A stretch of 64,000 bases of DNA from Herbiconiux ginsengi (lineage in GTDB: Bacteria > Actinomycetota > Actinomycetes > Actinomycetales > Microbacteriaceae). Positions 39,446-47,515 of the stretch are shown one piece after another. The stretch covers positions 884,979 through 948,978 of the forward strand of contig NZ_FNPZ01000002.1 of NCBI RefSeq assembly GCF_900107435.1, read 5' to 3'. The notes under the pieces are model-generated. The model saw nothing but the letters and a program-made list of their open reading frames with translations. It was not told the origin of the DNA and searched no databases. The first letter of the stretch is position 1, and each line of letters opens with the position of its first letter. A program made the translations under genes and the position numbers.

Positions 39446-40291
39446 ATGACGACGATCGGTCGCGCGACCGTTCCGCTCCGCATCGCAGCAGCGGCGGGGA
39501 TCGTGCTCGGCATCCTCGGGATCGTGGGCGCGCTGCTGCTCCCCCACGACATGACCTGCACCAGCGCCGGAGACTGCCGCACCGTCAACGACCTGTTCTT
39601 CGCCATCGCGATGATCGGACGCATCGTGGGGGCGCCGTTGGCCGCCGCCGGCAGCTTCGCCATCGGTTTGAGCCTGCTGACGACCGCGTTCCGGCCGCCA
39701 CCCGCGCCCGAACCCGAATCCGAATCCGATCCGCGCCGGGAGGCGACCATGACCCGTGACCTCGAAGCCGAAGCGACGACACCACGCATCCTCGCTCCCG
39801 CCCGCGCCCTGTGGACGTACGCGCTCGTGCTCTTCGCGGTCTGCGCCACCGCCGCCGTCTTCGTCTCGCTCCCCCTGACCCAGATCGCCTTCGGCAGCAG
39901 CTGCGACGAGAACGGATGCACCTACTCGGCCCTGTCCACCGTCATCCAGGTCGCGGGATTCCTCGCCCCGAGCGTGATGATCGCCTCCCTGCTGATCGTC
40001 GCACTGGCCATCGTCGCCAGCACCATCAACCGGCACGGCGGTATCCGTGTGGGCGGCGCATCCGACCGCGACCAGCATGGGCACCGGCGCGGGCACGGGC
40101 ACAGCGCGGATGCCGACGGGCTCGACCGCCGCGATCCCGACGCCGAGCTCGACGAACTCCTCGAGGCCGCCACCGACGACATGGGCCGCGTGCGATCCCG
40201 CGGCCCGGCCACGTGGCGCGGGGGCGACCTCACCCCGTTCATGCGCCCGCCCAGTGGCGACGGCGCCGACGCCCACGACGTGCGGGACTGA
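39446..40291 (+). CDS. membrane protein with four predicted spans, 281 aa
   Basis: Hydrophobic segments lie near residues 11-33, 50-82, 122-145 and 165-193. Paired cysteines flank the outer loops (MTCTSAGDCR and SSCDENGCTY), suggesting disulfide-linked extracytoplasmic loops in each two-helix half; the halves look like an internal duplication. A His/Asp-rich cytoplasmic tail (RDQHGHRRGHGHSADADG) could bind metal. ATG 39446 follows GGGGGAAC. No family is recognised. Confidence 0.65.
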   Translation: MTTIGRATVPLRIAAAAGIVLGILGIVGALLLPHDMTCTSAGDCRTVNDLFFAIAMIGRIVGAPLAAAGSFAIGLSLLTTAFRPPPAPEPESESDPRREATMTRDLEAEATTPRILAPARALWTYALVLFAVCATAAVFVSLPLTQIAFGSSCDENGCTYSALSTVIQVAGFLAPSVMIASLLIVALAIVASTINRHGGIRVGGASDRDQHGHRRGHGHSADADGLDRRDPDAELDELLEAATDDMGRVRSRGPATWRGGDLTPFMRPPSGDGADAHDVRD

Positions 40292-40322
40292 CCGGGGCCC
40301 TGACCATGAAAGGGCTCGATCG

Positions 40323-41012
40323 TCAGTACGACGGGCGACCCTTCCGACCGGCACCACCGCCGGATAACGAATCCACCTCTTCGCCGGCACGAACGGGAGC
40401 CGGCAGGTGCTCGAGCGACGGGCCGATTCCGACCACCGCGCGCAGCCGCGGGCGCACTGCGCGCGTGCGGTTCGGCCGCCACACCCGCCATGCTGCGAAG
40501 AATCCACCCGCCGCGCCGGCGACCACCGCCACCACGATCGTGATGGTCGTCGCCTGCCAGGAGCCGAGCAGCAGCGAGAGCACGATCCAGGGCACCGCCG
40601 TGCCGATGGCCACGACGTGCAGCACCGAGAATCCGCGGCGCCGGATGGCGCGCTGCTGCCACCCCGGATGCGCTGAGTGCCGGCGCACCCGCCGTCGCGC
40701 CTGCGCATCGAGCACCGGCCACGCGAGCAGAGCGACGAGCGCCGTCCACACCCCCGCGCACAGCCCGACGAGCAGGCCCGCGAAGTTCACCGACGGTCTC
40801 GCGTTCATCGCACCGTCGGCGACCACGATCACCGCCAGCTGATAGGAGAGCAGTGCCGCCACCGCCGACGCGGCCGCTCCGTGGAGGACGAACCAGCCGC
40901 TGCGATCGTCGGCACCGCCGAGAGTCTCGCCCTGGTCGTCATGGTGCGGTCCGGACGCCGCTTCGGGCGCATCCGTCGCCTGTGTTCTCGGGAACCCCTT
41001 TGTTCCGCGCAT
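40323..41012 (-). CDS. membrane protein with four predicted spans, 229 aa
   Basis: ATG 41012 lies 6 nt after GAGG. After a 45-residue hydrophilic lead, hydrophobic segments appear at about residues 45-67 (LHGAAASAVAALLSYQLAVI), 77-99, 128-150 and 153-172, followed by a basic tail (RVWRPNRTRAVRPRLR). It is convergent with the preceding membrane protein gene. The family and function are unknown. Confidence 0.6.
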   Translation of the reverse strand: MRGTKGFPRTQATDAPEAASGPHHDDQGETLGGADDRSGWFVLHGAAASAVAALLSYQLAVIVVADGAMNARPSVNFAGLLVGLCAGVWTALVALLAWPVLDAQARRRVRRHSAHPGWQQRAIRRRGFSVLHVVAIGTAVPWIVLSLLLGSWQATTITIVVAVVAGAAGGFFAAWRVWRPNRTRAVRPRLRAVVGIGPSLEHLPAPVRAGEEVDSLSGGGAGRKGRPSY

Positions 41013-41213
41013 GTGTATCCTCGCTTCTTGCCCCGGCGACGCTGCCGGTTCGGGTCGCACCCGCACGAGGCGGGGCGGGGAACGAATGGGCACCGGGTCG
41101 GCGCGCATCCGTTCGCTACCTCAGTCTTACCGCGCGAAGAACCCCGCGTCCACCAGCAACGCCACACCTGTCGTTCCCGGGCGTCGCCGCCCGCGTCCCC
41201 GCGACGGGACGGG

Positions 41214-42194
41214 TCAGTGGCGCCCGCAGGAGTCGCGCACGGTGAGCCCGACCGGCACCACCGTCGAGTGCTCGAAACGCGCATCCGGAGTGTTGAAGCG
41301 CTGGAGGGCCCGCGTGGCGGCGAGTCGACCGAGGCGGGCCGGATCCTGGTCGATCACGCTGACCGAAGGTGTGAGCCGGTCGGCCATCGGGAAGTCGCCG
41401 AAGCCCACGAACGCCAGGCCCGACGCCTTCAACGCCGTGAAGGCGTGCATCGTGACCCGCGCGTTCGACGAGAAGGCGGCCGTGGGCGGTTCGGCCAGTC
41501 GTGCGAGGCGCGCGAGTTCGCGCCCTGCGCCCTCGTCGCTCCCCGCGTCGAAGGCGATCAGCTGCTCGTCGAGCGGCACGCCGGCGTCGCCCAGCGCTTC
41601 GGTGTAGCCGTCGAGGCGACGGCGGGTGCTCGGCGGATGCGTCTGGTCGCCGAGGAAAGCCACCCGGCGGTGCCCGTGGTCGAGCAGGTGACGGGTGGCG
41701 AGGTAGGAGCCGTGGCGGTCGTCTTCGACGAAGGAATCGGCATCGAGATCGCTCGGGGCCCGGTCGACGAACTCGATCGGGGTGTGCTCGGTCCAGGGCG
41801 CGAGCCAGGCGTGATCGGCTGCCACAGGCGCGAGGATGAGGCCCATCAACTGCGTGCGCAGCAGGGCTTCGAGCACCGGGCGCTCCCGCGCCGGGTCGTC
41901 ACCGATGCTCGTGACGAGCGTGGTGATGCCGCTCGCCGAGCAGACCCGCTCGACGGCGCGCACGACGGCCGCGAAGAACGGGTCGACGACATCCGGCACC
42001 GCCACACCGACGCTCGAGGAACGGCCGGCGCGGAAGGTGCGCGCCAAGACGTTGGGCACGTAGTTGAGGCTGCGCATCGCCTCCTCGACCCGCGTGCGGG
42101 TCTCCGGCAGCACGTGCGGGTCGTCGTTGAAGACCCGTGACACCGTCTTGGCACTCACGCCGGCGTGCTGGGCCACGTCTTGCATGGTCGCCAC
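41214..42194 (-). CDS. LacI-family regulator, 326 aa
   Basis: The N-terminal helix-turn-helix ATMQDVAQHAGVSAKTVSRV, hinge VPNVLARTFRAGRSS, and a periplasmic-binding-protein-like core with VDRAPSD and GFGDFPMADRLTPSVSVIDQD are complete. Length is standard. It lies 76 bp downstream of the LacD-like aldolase gene on the same strand and probably controls the kinase/aldolase operon. The inducer is presumably a sugar or sugar phosphate. Confidence 0.9.
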   Translation of the reverse strand: MATMQDVAQHAGVSAKTVSRVFNDDPHVLPETRTRVEEAMRSLNYVPNVLARTFRAGRSSSVGVAVPDVVDPFFAAVVRAVERVCSASGITTLVTSIGDDPARERPVLEALLRTQLMGLILAPVAADHAWLAPWTEHTPIEFVDRAPSDLDADSFVEDDRHGSYLATRHLLDHGHRRVAFLGDQTHPPSTRRRLDGYTEALGDAGVPLDEQLIAFDAGSDEGAGRELARLARLAEPPTAAFSSNARVTMHAFTALKASGLAFVGFGDFPMADRLTPSVSVIDQDPARLGRLAATRALQRFNTPDARFEHSTVVPVGLTVRDSCGRH

Positions 42195-42270
42195 GTGCGC
42201 TCCCTCCGTGCCGACTCGGTGCGGCCTGCTCCCCGGGCGACGACAGGCATCCGTCGTCGCCCGAGAGAGT

Positions 42271-43188
42271 CTACGGGCGGGTTGCTCCGACCGGGCCGGC
42301 GAGCACGCCGTCGATCACGGATTCGAGCTCGAGCAGGCGGGGCAGGGCGCGGCCGGTGAGCAGGTCCTCGCGGGTCTCCGAGGAGATCGAGAGGCTGTCC
42401 TTCCAGAGCGAGCGGCCGGCCATGGCGCCGCGGGCGCCGTTCTCGACGGCGGTGCGCACCTGTCCCACGAAGGTCTCGTGGTCGACGCCCGCCGACAGCA
42501 CGGCCCACGGCACGCCCTGGGCGGCAGCGGTGACGGCGGCGCATCCTTCGGCGGAGCCCGCGTACTGCAGCTTCAGCACCTTCGCGCCGGCGGCGACGGA
42601 GAGCTCGGCCGCACCCTCGATGAGCGAGGGGAAGATCGCCGCGTACTCCTCGTCGGTCTCGCCGTCGAGCTGGTAGGTGAGGATCTCGACGATGAGCAGC
42701 ACGCCCTCGGCCTCGCACTCCTTCACGAGGCGCGCGATGTCTTCGAGCACGACGGTCTCGTCGTCGCGACGGTCGGCGCGGAGGTACCAGAGCATCTTCG
42801 CGGCGTCGCCACCGAGCTCGCGCACGCGGCGCGGCGTCACGCCCTCGACGTAGCGGGTGCGCTTCAGGCCGTTCTCGGTGGCGAAGCCGGAGGCGTCGAG
42901 TGCGACCACGAGGCCGGTGTCGCGGGCGAGGGTGCCGTCGTCGACGACGCGCGGCAGGGCGGTTTCGGCGTCGAGGAGGATCGCGGGAGCCGCGTTGCCG
43001 AGGTGGCGCAGCAGGTCGGACTTGGCGTCGGCCAGCCCGTCCTTGGTGATCGAGTCGGCGCCACCGGGGGCGTCCTTCATGACGGCCTTCATGCCGTTGC
43101 GCTGATCGGCGGCGACGATGAGCATCCCGCCGGCGGGCGTCGAGATCTTGGCCATCGCGCGGCGTTCGAGTGAGTTCAGTTCGTTCAC
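42271..43188 (-). CDS. LacD-like class I aldolase, 305 aa
   Basis: GTG 43188 overlaps the TGA of the FGGY kinase gene (GTGA), with AAGGAG 8 nt upstream. The TIM-barrel markers GGMLIVAADQRNGMKAV, ILLDAET, LLIVEILTYQLDGE and KVLKLQY (Schiff-base lysine near residue 205) match tagatose-1,6-bisphosphate aldolase LacD and its relative sulfofructose-phosphate aldolase. It would cleave a ketose (bis)phosphate into trioses, using the product of the coupled kinase. The stereochemistry is undetermined. Confidence 0.82.
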   Translation of the reverse strand: MNELNSLERRAMAKISTPAGGMLIVAADQRNGMKAVMKDAPGGADSITKDGLADAKSDLLRHLGNAAPAILLDAETALPRVVDDGTLARDTGLVVALDASGFATENGLKRTRYVEGVTPRRVRELGGDAAKMLWYLRADRRDDETVVLEDIARLVKECEAEGVLLIVEILTYQLDGETDEEYAAIFPSLIEGAAELSVAAGAKVLKLQYAGSAEGCAAVTAAAQGVPWAVLSAGVDHETFVGQVRTAVENGARGAMAGRSLWKDSLSISSETREDLLTGRALPRLLELESVIDGVLAGPVGATRP

Positions 43189-44564
43189 GGGAGGTTCTCC
43201 TTGGTGAGGGGGTGGGACAGGATCGGGGTGAGCAGGCGGGCGGCGAAACGGGTGGCGCCGTAGGCGGTGTCCTGCGAGCGATCGGAGACACGCACGTTCG
43301 GCAGCACCTGCTCGCGGGCGCGACGAACCGAGCGCATGCTCGCCCAGCCGCCGGTGAGCAGAGCGGATGTCGCGGGCGGGACATCGCGGTCCATCGCGTC
43401 GATCAGCACGGCGATCTCGTCGTTGCCGTGGCGCAGCACCGCGCTGAAGAGATCGGCGGGGCCCGCGCCATCCGCATGCATCACGAGCCGCAGCACGCCG
43501 TCGTCGTTGCGGGCTCCGGCGACGTCGACGTCGCCCGGCTGCAGCACGCCCTCGACGGGCTGCTCCATCACGGCGGCGTCGAGCGCGTCGCGCCCGTCGC
43601 GGTCGGTCACCCCCACGAGGTGCAAGGTGCGGCGCATGAGCAAGCCGGTCTTCACGCCGGCGACGAGCACCCATTTGCCCGGGACGACATGGCGCACGCA
43701 GTTGATGAAGTACTCGGCCAGGCGATCGCGGGCGTCGAACGGCAGGGGCTCGTCGAGCACGCGCAGCAGAACCTCCGCGGTGCCCATGGAGACGTGGTAG
43801 CGGTCATCCGCGAACTCGCCCGTCGAGACGGCGGAGACGAGGTGGTCGTGGCCGGCCACGCTGAGGCGGGCGCCGGCGACCGATGCCGGGAGACCGGGCG
43901 CCGTGGCCTCGCCGAGCGGCGTGCCGGCGTCGACGAAGGGCGGGAGGAAGTCGTCGGTCACCCCGAGGTGGGCCATCAGCTCGGGCCAGGGTGCTCCGGT
44001 GTCCTGATCGAGCAGGCCGGTGCGGGAGGAGAGCGAGTACTCGGCCGCCGCACGACCGCCGAGGCTCGCCACGACGAACTCGGGCAGGTTGAGCCACTGC
44101 GCGCCCCGCAGGTCGAGGCCCGCGTCGCGCAGGTGCAGGAGCTTGATGACCGAGACCTGCACGCCGAGCGGGAGGCCGGTGCGGCCGGCGAACTCGGTGC
44201 GGATGCTCGCGGGCAGCGCCTCGACCTGCTCGGCGCCGCGCGGGTCGAACCAGGCGATGGCCGGTGCGATCGGGCTGCCGTCGGCGCCGAGGACGATGCC
44301 CGACTCCCCCATGCCCGAGACGGCGATGGCCTCGATGCGGGCGTCGGGGCCACGGAGGTCGGCGAGCCCGGTGGCGGCGAGGGCGAGCAGCTCGTGCACG
44401 GTGGCGAGGAGGTCGACGGCGTCCATGGTGGTGGTGCCACCGGGGCCCGGACGCCAGGGCGTGGGGAGCTGGCGGATGAGCACCTCGGCGCCGGCGTCGT
44501 CGGCGACCAGGATCTTCACTCCGGTGCTGCCGAGGTCGAGGCCGGCGACGAGGGTGGTGGTCAC
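43185..44564 (-). CDS. FGGY-family carbohydrate kinase, 459 aa
   Basis: GTG 44564 follows GCAGGAG. The first phosphate loop VAGLDLGSTGVKI (6-18), IEAIAVSGMGESGIVLGADG, AIAWFDPRG and a C-terminal LLTGGWASMRSV block define the FGGY fold. It phosphorylates a ketose or polyol whose phosphate presumably goes to the coupled LacD-like aldolase. A glycine-rich ATP block (HVSMGTAEVLLR) is intact. Two identical 18-bp repeats lie upstream at 44623-44674. Confidence 0.87.
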   Translation of the reverse strand: MTTTLVAGLDLGSTGVKILVADDAGAEVLIRQLPTPWRPGPGGTTTMDAVDLLATVHELLALAATGLADLRGPDARIEAIAVSGMGESGIVLGADGSPIAPAIAWFDPRGAEQVEALPASIRTEFAGRTGLPLGVQVSVIKLLHLRDAGLDLRGAQWLNLPEFVVASLGGRAAAEYSLSSRTGLLDQDTGAPWPELMAHLGVTDDFLPPFVDAGTPLGEATAPGLPASVAGARLSVAGHDHLVSAVSTGEFADDRYHVSMGTAEVLLRVLDEPLPFDARDRLAEYFINCVRHVVPGKWVLVAGVKTGLLMRRTLHLVGVTDRDGRDALDAAVMEQPVEGVLQPGDVDVAGARNDDGVLRLVMHADGAGPADLFSAVLRHGNDEIAVLIDAMDRDVPPATSALLTGGWASMRSVRRAREQVLPNVRVSDRSQDTAYGATRFAARLLTPILSHPLTKENLP

Positions 44565-44622
44565 GGTGGGCTCCTGCGGAAGTCTGCGGTGGGGCGATGA
44601 CTGCCGCGTCTGCTTCGACCGC

Positions 44623-44674
44623 CATGTCATCGATGTCATGGTGACTCTAACACAGTCATGTCATCGATGTCATG
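44623..44674. promoter_or_regulatory. two identical 18-bp repeats upstream of the FGGY kinase
   Basis: CATGTCATCGATGTCATG occurs at 44623-44640 and again at 44657-44674, 34 bp apart start to start. Each contains an ATCGAT centre between two TGTCAT-like halves in direct orientation. The repeats lie just upstream of the kinase gene and probably bind its LacI-type regulator. Confidence 0.75.
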
Positions 44675-44740
44675 CCTTCTTTCGGAATTCCTTCCGGCTC
44701 CGTGCCGCGCCGTCTCCCCACTCAGGCCGAGGCGTCCGCC

Positions 44741-44809
44741 CATTCGGGAGGAGCTCAGCCAGACCGAGGCTGAAAACGGCGTCGGTTCGGCTGAGCTCCT
44801 CCCGAAATG
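44741..44809. repeat. long hairpin between divergent regions
   Basis: CATTCGGGAGGAGCTCAGCC (44741-44760) pairs with 44789-44809 across a 28-nt loop that can itself pair (ACCGA/TCGGT). No T-tract follows. It lies 12 bp from the end of the SDR gene at 44822 and may limit read-through or be a mobile palindrome. Confidence 0.7.
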
Positions 44810-44821
44810 AGGCGTGGGGCC

Positions 44822-45589
44822 TCAGACGGCGGTGTAGCCGCCGTCGATCACGATGCTCTGGCCGGTGAGGTACGACGAGGCATCCGACGCCAGGTACACG
44901 ACGAGCCCGTGCAGGTCTTCGGGCTGCCCCATGCGCCCCGCCGGGATGGTGCCGACCCACTGCGCCGCCAACTCGGGGTTCGCCTCGGTGAATTCGCGCG
45001 TCATATCGGAGAGGAAGTAGCCCGGCGCGATCGCGTTCACCCGGATGCCGGCGGACGCCCACTCCACTGCGAGCGACGACGCGAGGTGGCTGACGGCCGC
45101 CTTCGACGCATTGTAGGAGGCCTGGAACTGCGGCTGGTTCACGATGAACGCCGACATCGACGAGATGAACACCGCAGATGACGGCAGCCCCGCCGCGAGC
45201 GCACGCCGACCGAACGACTGCGCGGCGAAGAAGGTGCCGTCGAGGTTCACCGAGAGCACCTTGCGCCAGATCTCGGGCGGCACGTCGACGCTCTCGCCCC
45301 AGATGGTGATGCCCGCCGCGGTGACGAGCAGGGATGCGGTGCCCAGCTCTTCCTCGGCGCGCGCGAACGCGCGGTCGACGGCGTCGGCATCCGTCACATC
45401 GACCGGGTACCCGCGGGTCTGCACACCCGAATCGGCCGCGAGCCGCTCGGCCGACTCTTCCACGATCGGCAGCAGGTCGAGCAGGGTGACGTTCACGCCC
45501 TGGCCTGCCAGGGCCGTCGCTATCGAGTAACCGAGCCCGCGGGCTCCTCCGGTCACGACCGCGGTGCGGCCTTTCAGGTCGTCGAACAT
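44822..45589 (-). CDS. SDR-family oxidoreductase, 255 aa
   Basis: Motifs are complete: TGGARGLG (13-20), LVTAAGI (NNAG variant), a serine in FISSMSAF, YNASK (about 159-163) and IAPGYFLSDM, ending YLTGQSIVIDGGY. It resembles gluconate 5-dehydrogenase or ribitol/sorbitol-type SDRs of sugar operons. It lies upstream of the kinase/aldolase operon on the same strand and downstream of the second SDR gene (127 bp). It likely interconverts a polyol and ketose. Confidence 0.87.
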   Translation of the reverse strand: MFDDLKGRTAVVTGGARGLGYSIATALAGQGVNVTLLDLLPIVEESAERLAADSGVQTRGYPVDVTDADAVDRAFARAEEELGTASLLVTAAGITIWGESVDVPPEIWRKVLSVNLDGTFFAAQSFGRRALAAGLPSSAVFISSMSAFIVNQPQFQASYNASKAAVSHLASSLAVEWASAGIRVNAIAPGYFLSDMTREFTEANPELAAQWVGTIPAGRMGQPEDLHGLVVYLASDASSYLTGQSIVIDGGYTAV

Positions 45590-45716
45590 CAGGGCTCCTT
45601 CGTGGGGGTGGGCGGAGTGGAGGTGGGCGAAGTGGAGCTAGGCGGGGTGGAGGCGGGCCAGGTACGCGTAGGCCAGGTGCGGACCGACCGGATGCGGGCG
45701 CTCAGCACCGGGCCCA

Positions 45717-46466
45717 TCAGATCTCCTGGTCGGTCGGCAGGATGACGAGGTCGCGGATGGTGACGTGCCGCGGACGGGTCAGCATGAACAGCACGGCGTC
45801 GGCGACATCCTCGGAGCGGATGCCGGTGCGGTCGCCCACCTTCTGGGCGACGCCGTCGGCGCCCTCCGCGAATCCCCACAGCTCGTTGAGCACCACACCG
45901 GGCGCCACCGCACCGGCCCGCACTCCGGAGCCCACCAGCTGCCGCCGCAGGGTGTGCACGAACGACTGCATCGCGTGTTTCGTGGCGGAATAGACGGGTT
46001 CCCAGTGGATGTCCTGGTGACCCGAGACCGAGCTCGTCACCAGCACGTCGCCCGTTCCCGCCGCGATGAGGTGCGGCAGCGCAGCGCGCACGGTGGCCAT
46101 GGCTCCGAACACGTTCACCGACACGAGGTGCTCGATGGTCGCCGGATCGGTGTCGACGAAGTCGCCGCCCGTGTAGAGTCCGGCGTTCGCGAGCACGTCG
46201 TCGAGGCGGCCGAATTCGGCCAGCGCCACTCGCACCGCCTCCTCGGAGACGGCGGCACGGGACACGTCGCCGGCCACGATGCGCGAGGGTCCGGGCAGGG
46301 CGTCGGACACGAGGCGCAGCCGCTCCTCCGAGCGGCCGACGAGCACGAGTTCGGCGCCTTCGGCGGAGAGCGCGTGGGCGTAGGAACGCCCGATGCCGGA
46401 GCTGGCGCCGGTGATGAGAGCCACGCGGCCCTGCATGCGGCCGCCCGGTGCGTCAGTGATGGTCAT
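45717..46466 (-). CDS. SDR-family oxidoreductase, 249 aa
   Basis: ATG 46466 overlaps the stop of the class II aldolase gene (ATGA). TGASSGIGRSYAHAL, LANAGLYTGG, SSVSGHQD and YSATKHA (YxxxK) are intact. Tight coupling to the aldolase and rhamnulokinase genes implies a role in the same deoxysugar or polyol pathway, perhaps oxidising lactaldehyde or the initial alcohol. The substrate is inferred only from context. Confidence 0.87.
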   Translation of the reverse strand: MTITDAPGGRMQGRVALITGASSGIGRSYAHALSAEGAELVLVGRSEERLRLVSDALPGPSRIVAGDVSRAAVSEEAVRVALAEFGRLDDVLANAGLYTGGDFVDTDPATIEHLVSVNVFGAMATVRAALPHLIAAGTGDVLVTSSVSGHQDIHWEPVYSATKHAMQSFVHTLRRQLVGSGVRAGAVAPGVVLNELWGFAEGADGVAQKVGDRTGIRSEDVADAVLFMLTRPRHVTIRDLVILPTDQEI

Positions 46467-47515
46467 CGGATCGCTCCATCCGGGGTGCGGTCGGTAAGGG
46501 TGTCGGGGGTGGTGGATCCAGAGGTGCGGGCGGGACCGGTCGGGGCGACGACAGGCGCGGGTGCCGCGGTCGCCGCGGCCAGCGCCGCCCGTCGCAGCAG
46601 CTCGTCGGGGCGGGTGTCGATGCGCGCCACGTCGGCGGCGTGGAGGAAGACCGGGCCGCCGGCGGGAAGCGATCCGAGGATCACCTCCGCCACCTTCACC
46701 GCCATCTCGGTGACCTGCAGCACCTCGGCGGTGCTCGCACCGAGGGCGAACATCCCGTGGTTCTGCAGGTACACCACCTTCGGAGCCGCCCCCGTCGCCG
46801 CGATACGGTCGCGGAGCATCCGTCGTACCGCTCGGGCGAGCTTCAGGCCGGGGTCCAGGTAGGGCACGAGCAGCGGATCGGTGCCGAGCACCACGATCTG
46901 GTCGGGGAACAGCGATCCGTCGACCAGCAACGACGCCAGCGGCGAGCAGAGCAACGCATTCACCGGCACCGGATGCGTGTGCCCGACCGCGTCGACACCG
47001 GGCAGGTCGAGGCACACCGCGTGCAGCAGGGCCTCGACCGAGGGGCGGCGTCCACCCGGGGAGGCCGCGGCGAAGAGCGCGCGCACGGCCTCGTCGTCGG
47101 CGGTGGTGTCGGTGGCGGGGCGGGTGACGGCGTCGCCGAGGTCGCCGGCGCCACGGTCATCCGGATGTGTTTCCTCCGCCGCGTCCACCAGCCGCAGCAC
47201 CGCGGCGGTGTCCATCTCGACGAAGTCGCCCGGCTCGGCGATCGCCATCGACACCCCGGAGGCCTTCACGCGCATCCGCCCATCGCCGAGCGTGACCGAG
47301 GCGTTGCCCTCCGCGAGCACGGCCCAGCGTCGATCCGGCCGGCCGAGCTGACGGGAGAGCTCGACGAGAGCGGCGGTGGCACTGTCCGTCGTCGCGCTGC
47401 CGCCGGTCACCGCGTCGCCGGGTGCGGGGCCGCCGGCCGCGACGTCGCGGGGCGCAGCGTCGCTGAGCGCGGTGCCGCCGGCCGCAGTGTCACCGAGCGC
47501 GGGGGAATTCGTCAC
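46463..47515 (-). CDS. class II aldolase/adducin-family protein, 350 aa
   Basis: GTG 47515 overlaps the TGA of the rhamnulokinase gene (GTGA). After a low-complexity Ala/Gly/Asp-rich lead of about 45 residues, the aldolase core shows WAVLAEGNASVTLGDGRMRV, zinc histidines in VGHTHPVPVNALLCS, and QNHGMFALGAS with a further histidine. Family members cleave rhamnulose- or fuculose-1-phosphate into DHAP and lactaldehyde. Adjacent kinase and SDR genes fit that role; no isomerase gene is in the window. The C-terminal 40 residues are Ala/Thr/Pro-rich and probably disordered. Confidence 0.83.
   Translation of the reverse strand: MTNSPALGDTAAGGTALSDAAPRDVAAGGPAPGDAVTGGSATTDSATAALVELSRQLGRPDRRWAVLAEGNASVTLGDGRMRVKASGVSMAIAEPGDFVEMDTAAVLRLVDAAEETHPDDRGAGDLGDAVTRPATDTTADDEAVRALFAAASPGGRRPSVEALLHAVCLDLPGVDAVGHTHPVPVNALLCSPLASLLVDGSLFPDQIVVLGTDPLLVPYLDPGLKLARAVRRMLRDRIAATGAAPKVVYLQNHGMFALGASTAEVLQVTEMAVKVAEVILGSLPAGGPVFLHAADVARIDTRPDELLRRAALAAATAAPAPVVAPTGPARTSGSTTPDTLTDRTPDGAIR

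Noticed and set aside
44741-44809. Rho-independent terminator
   Set aside because: The stem is strong but no T-tract follows on either strand.
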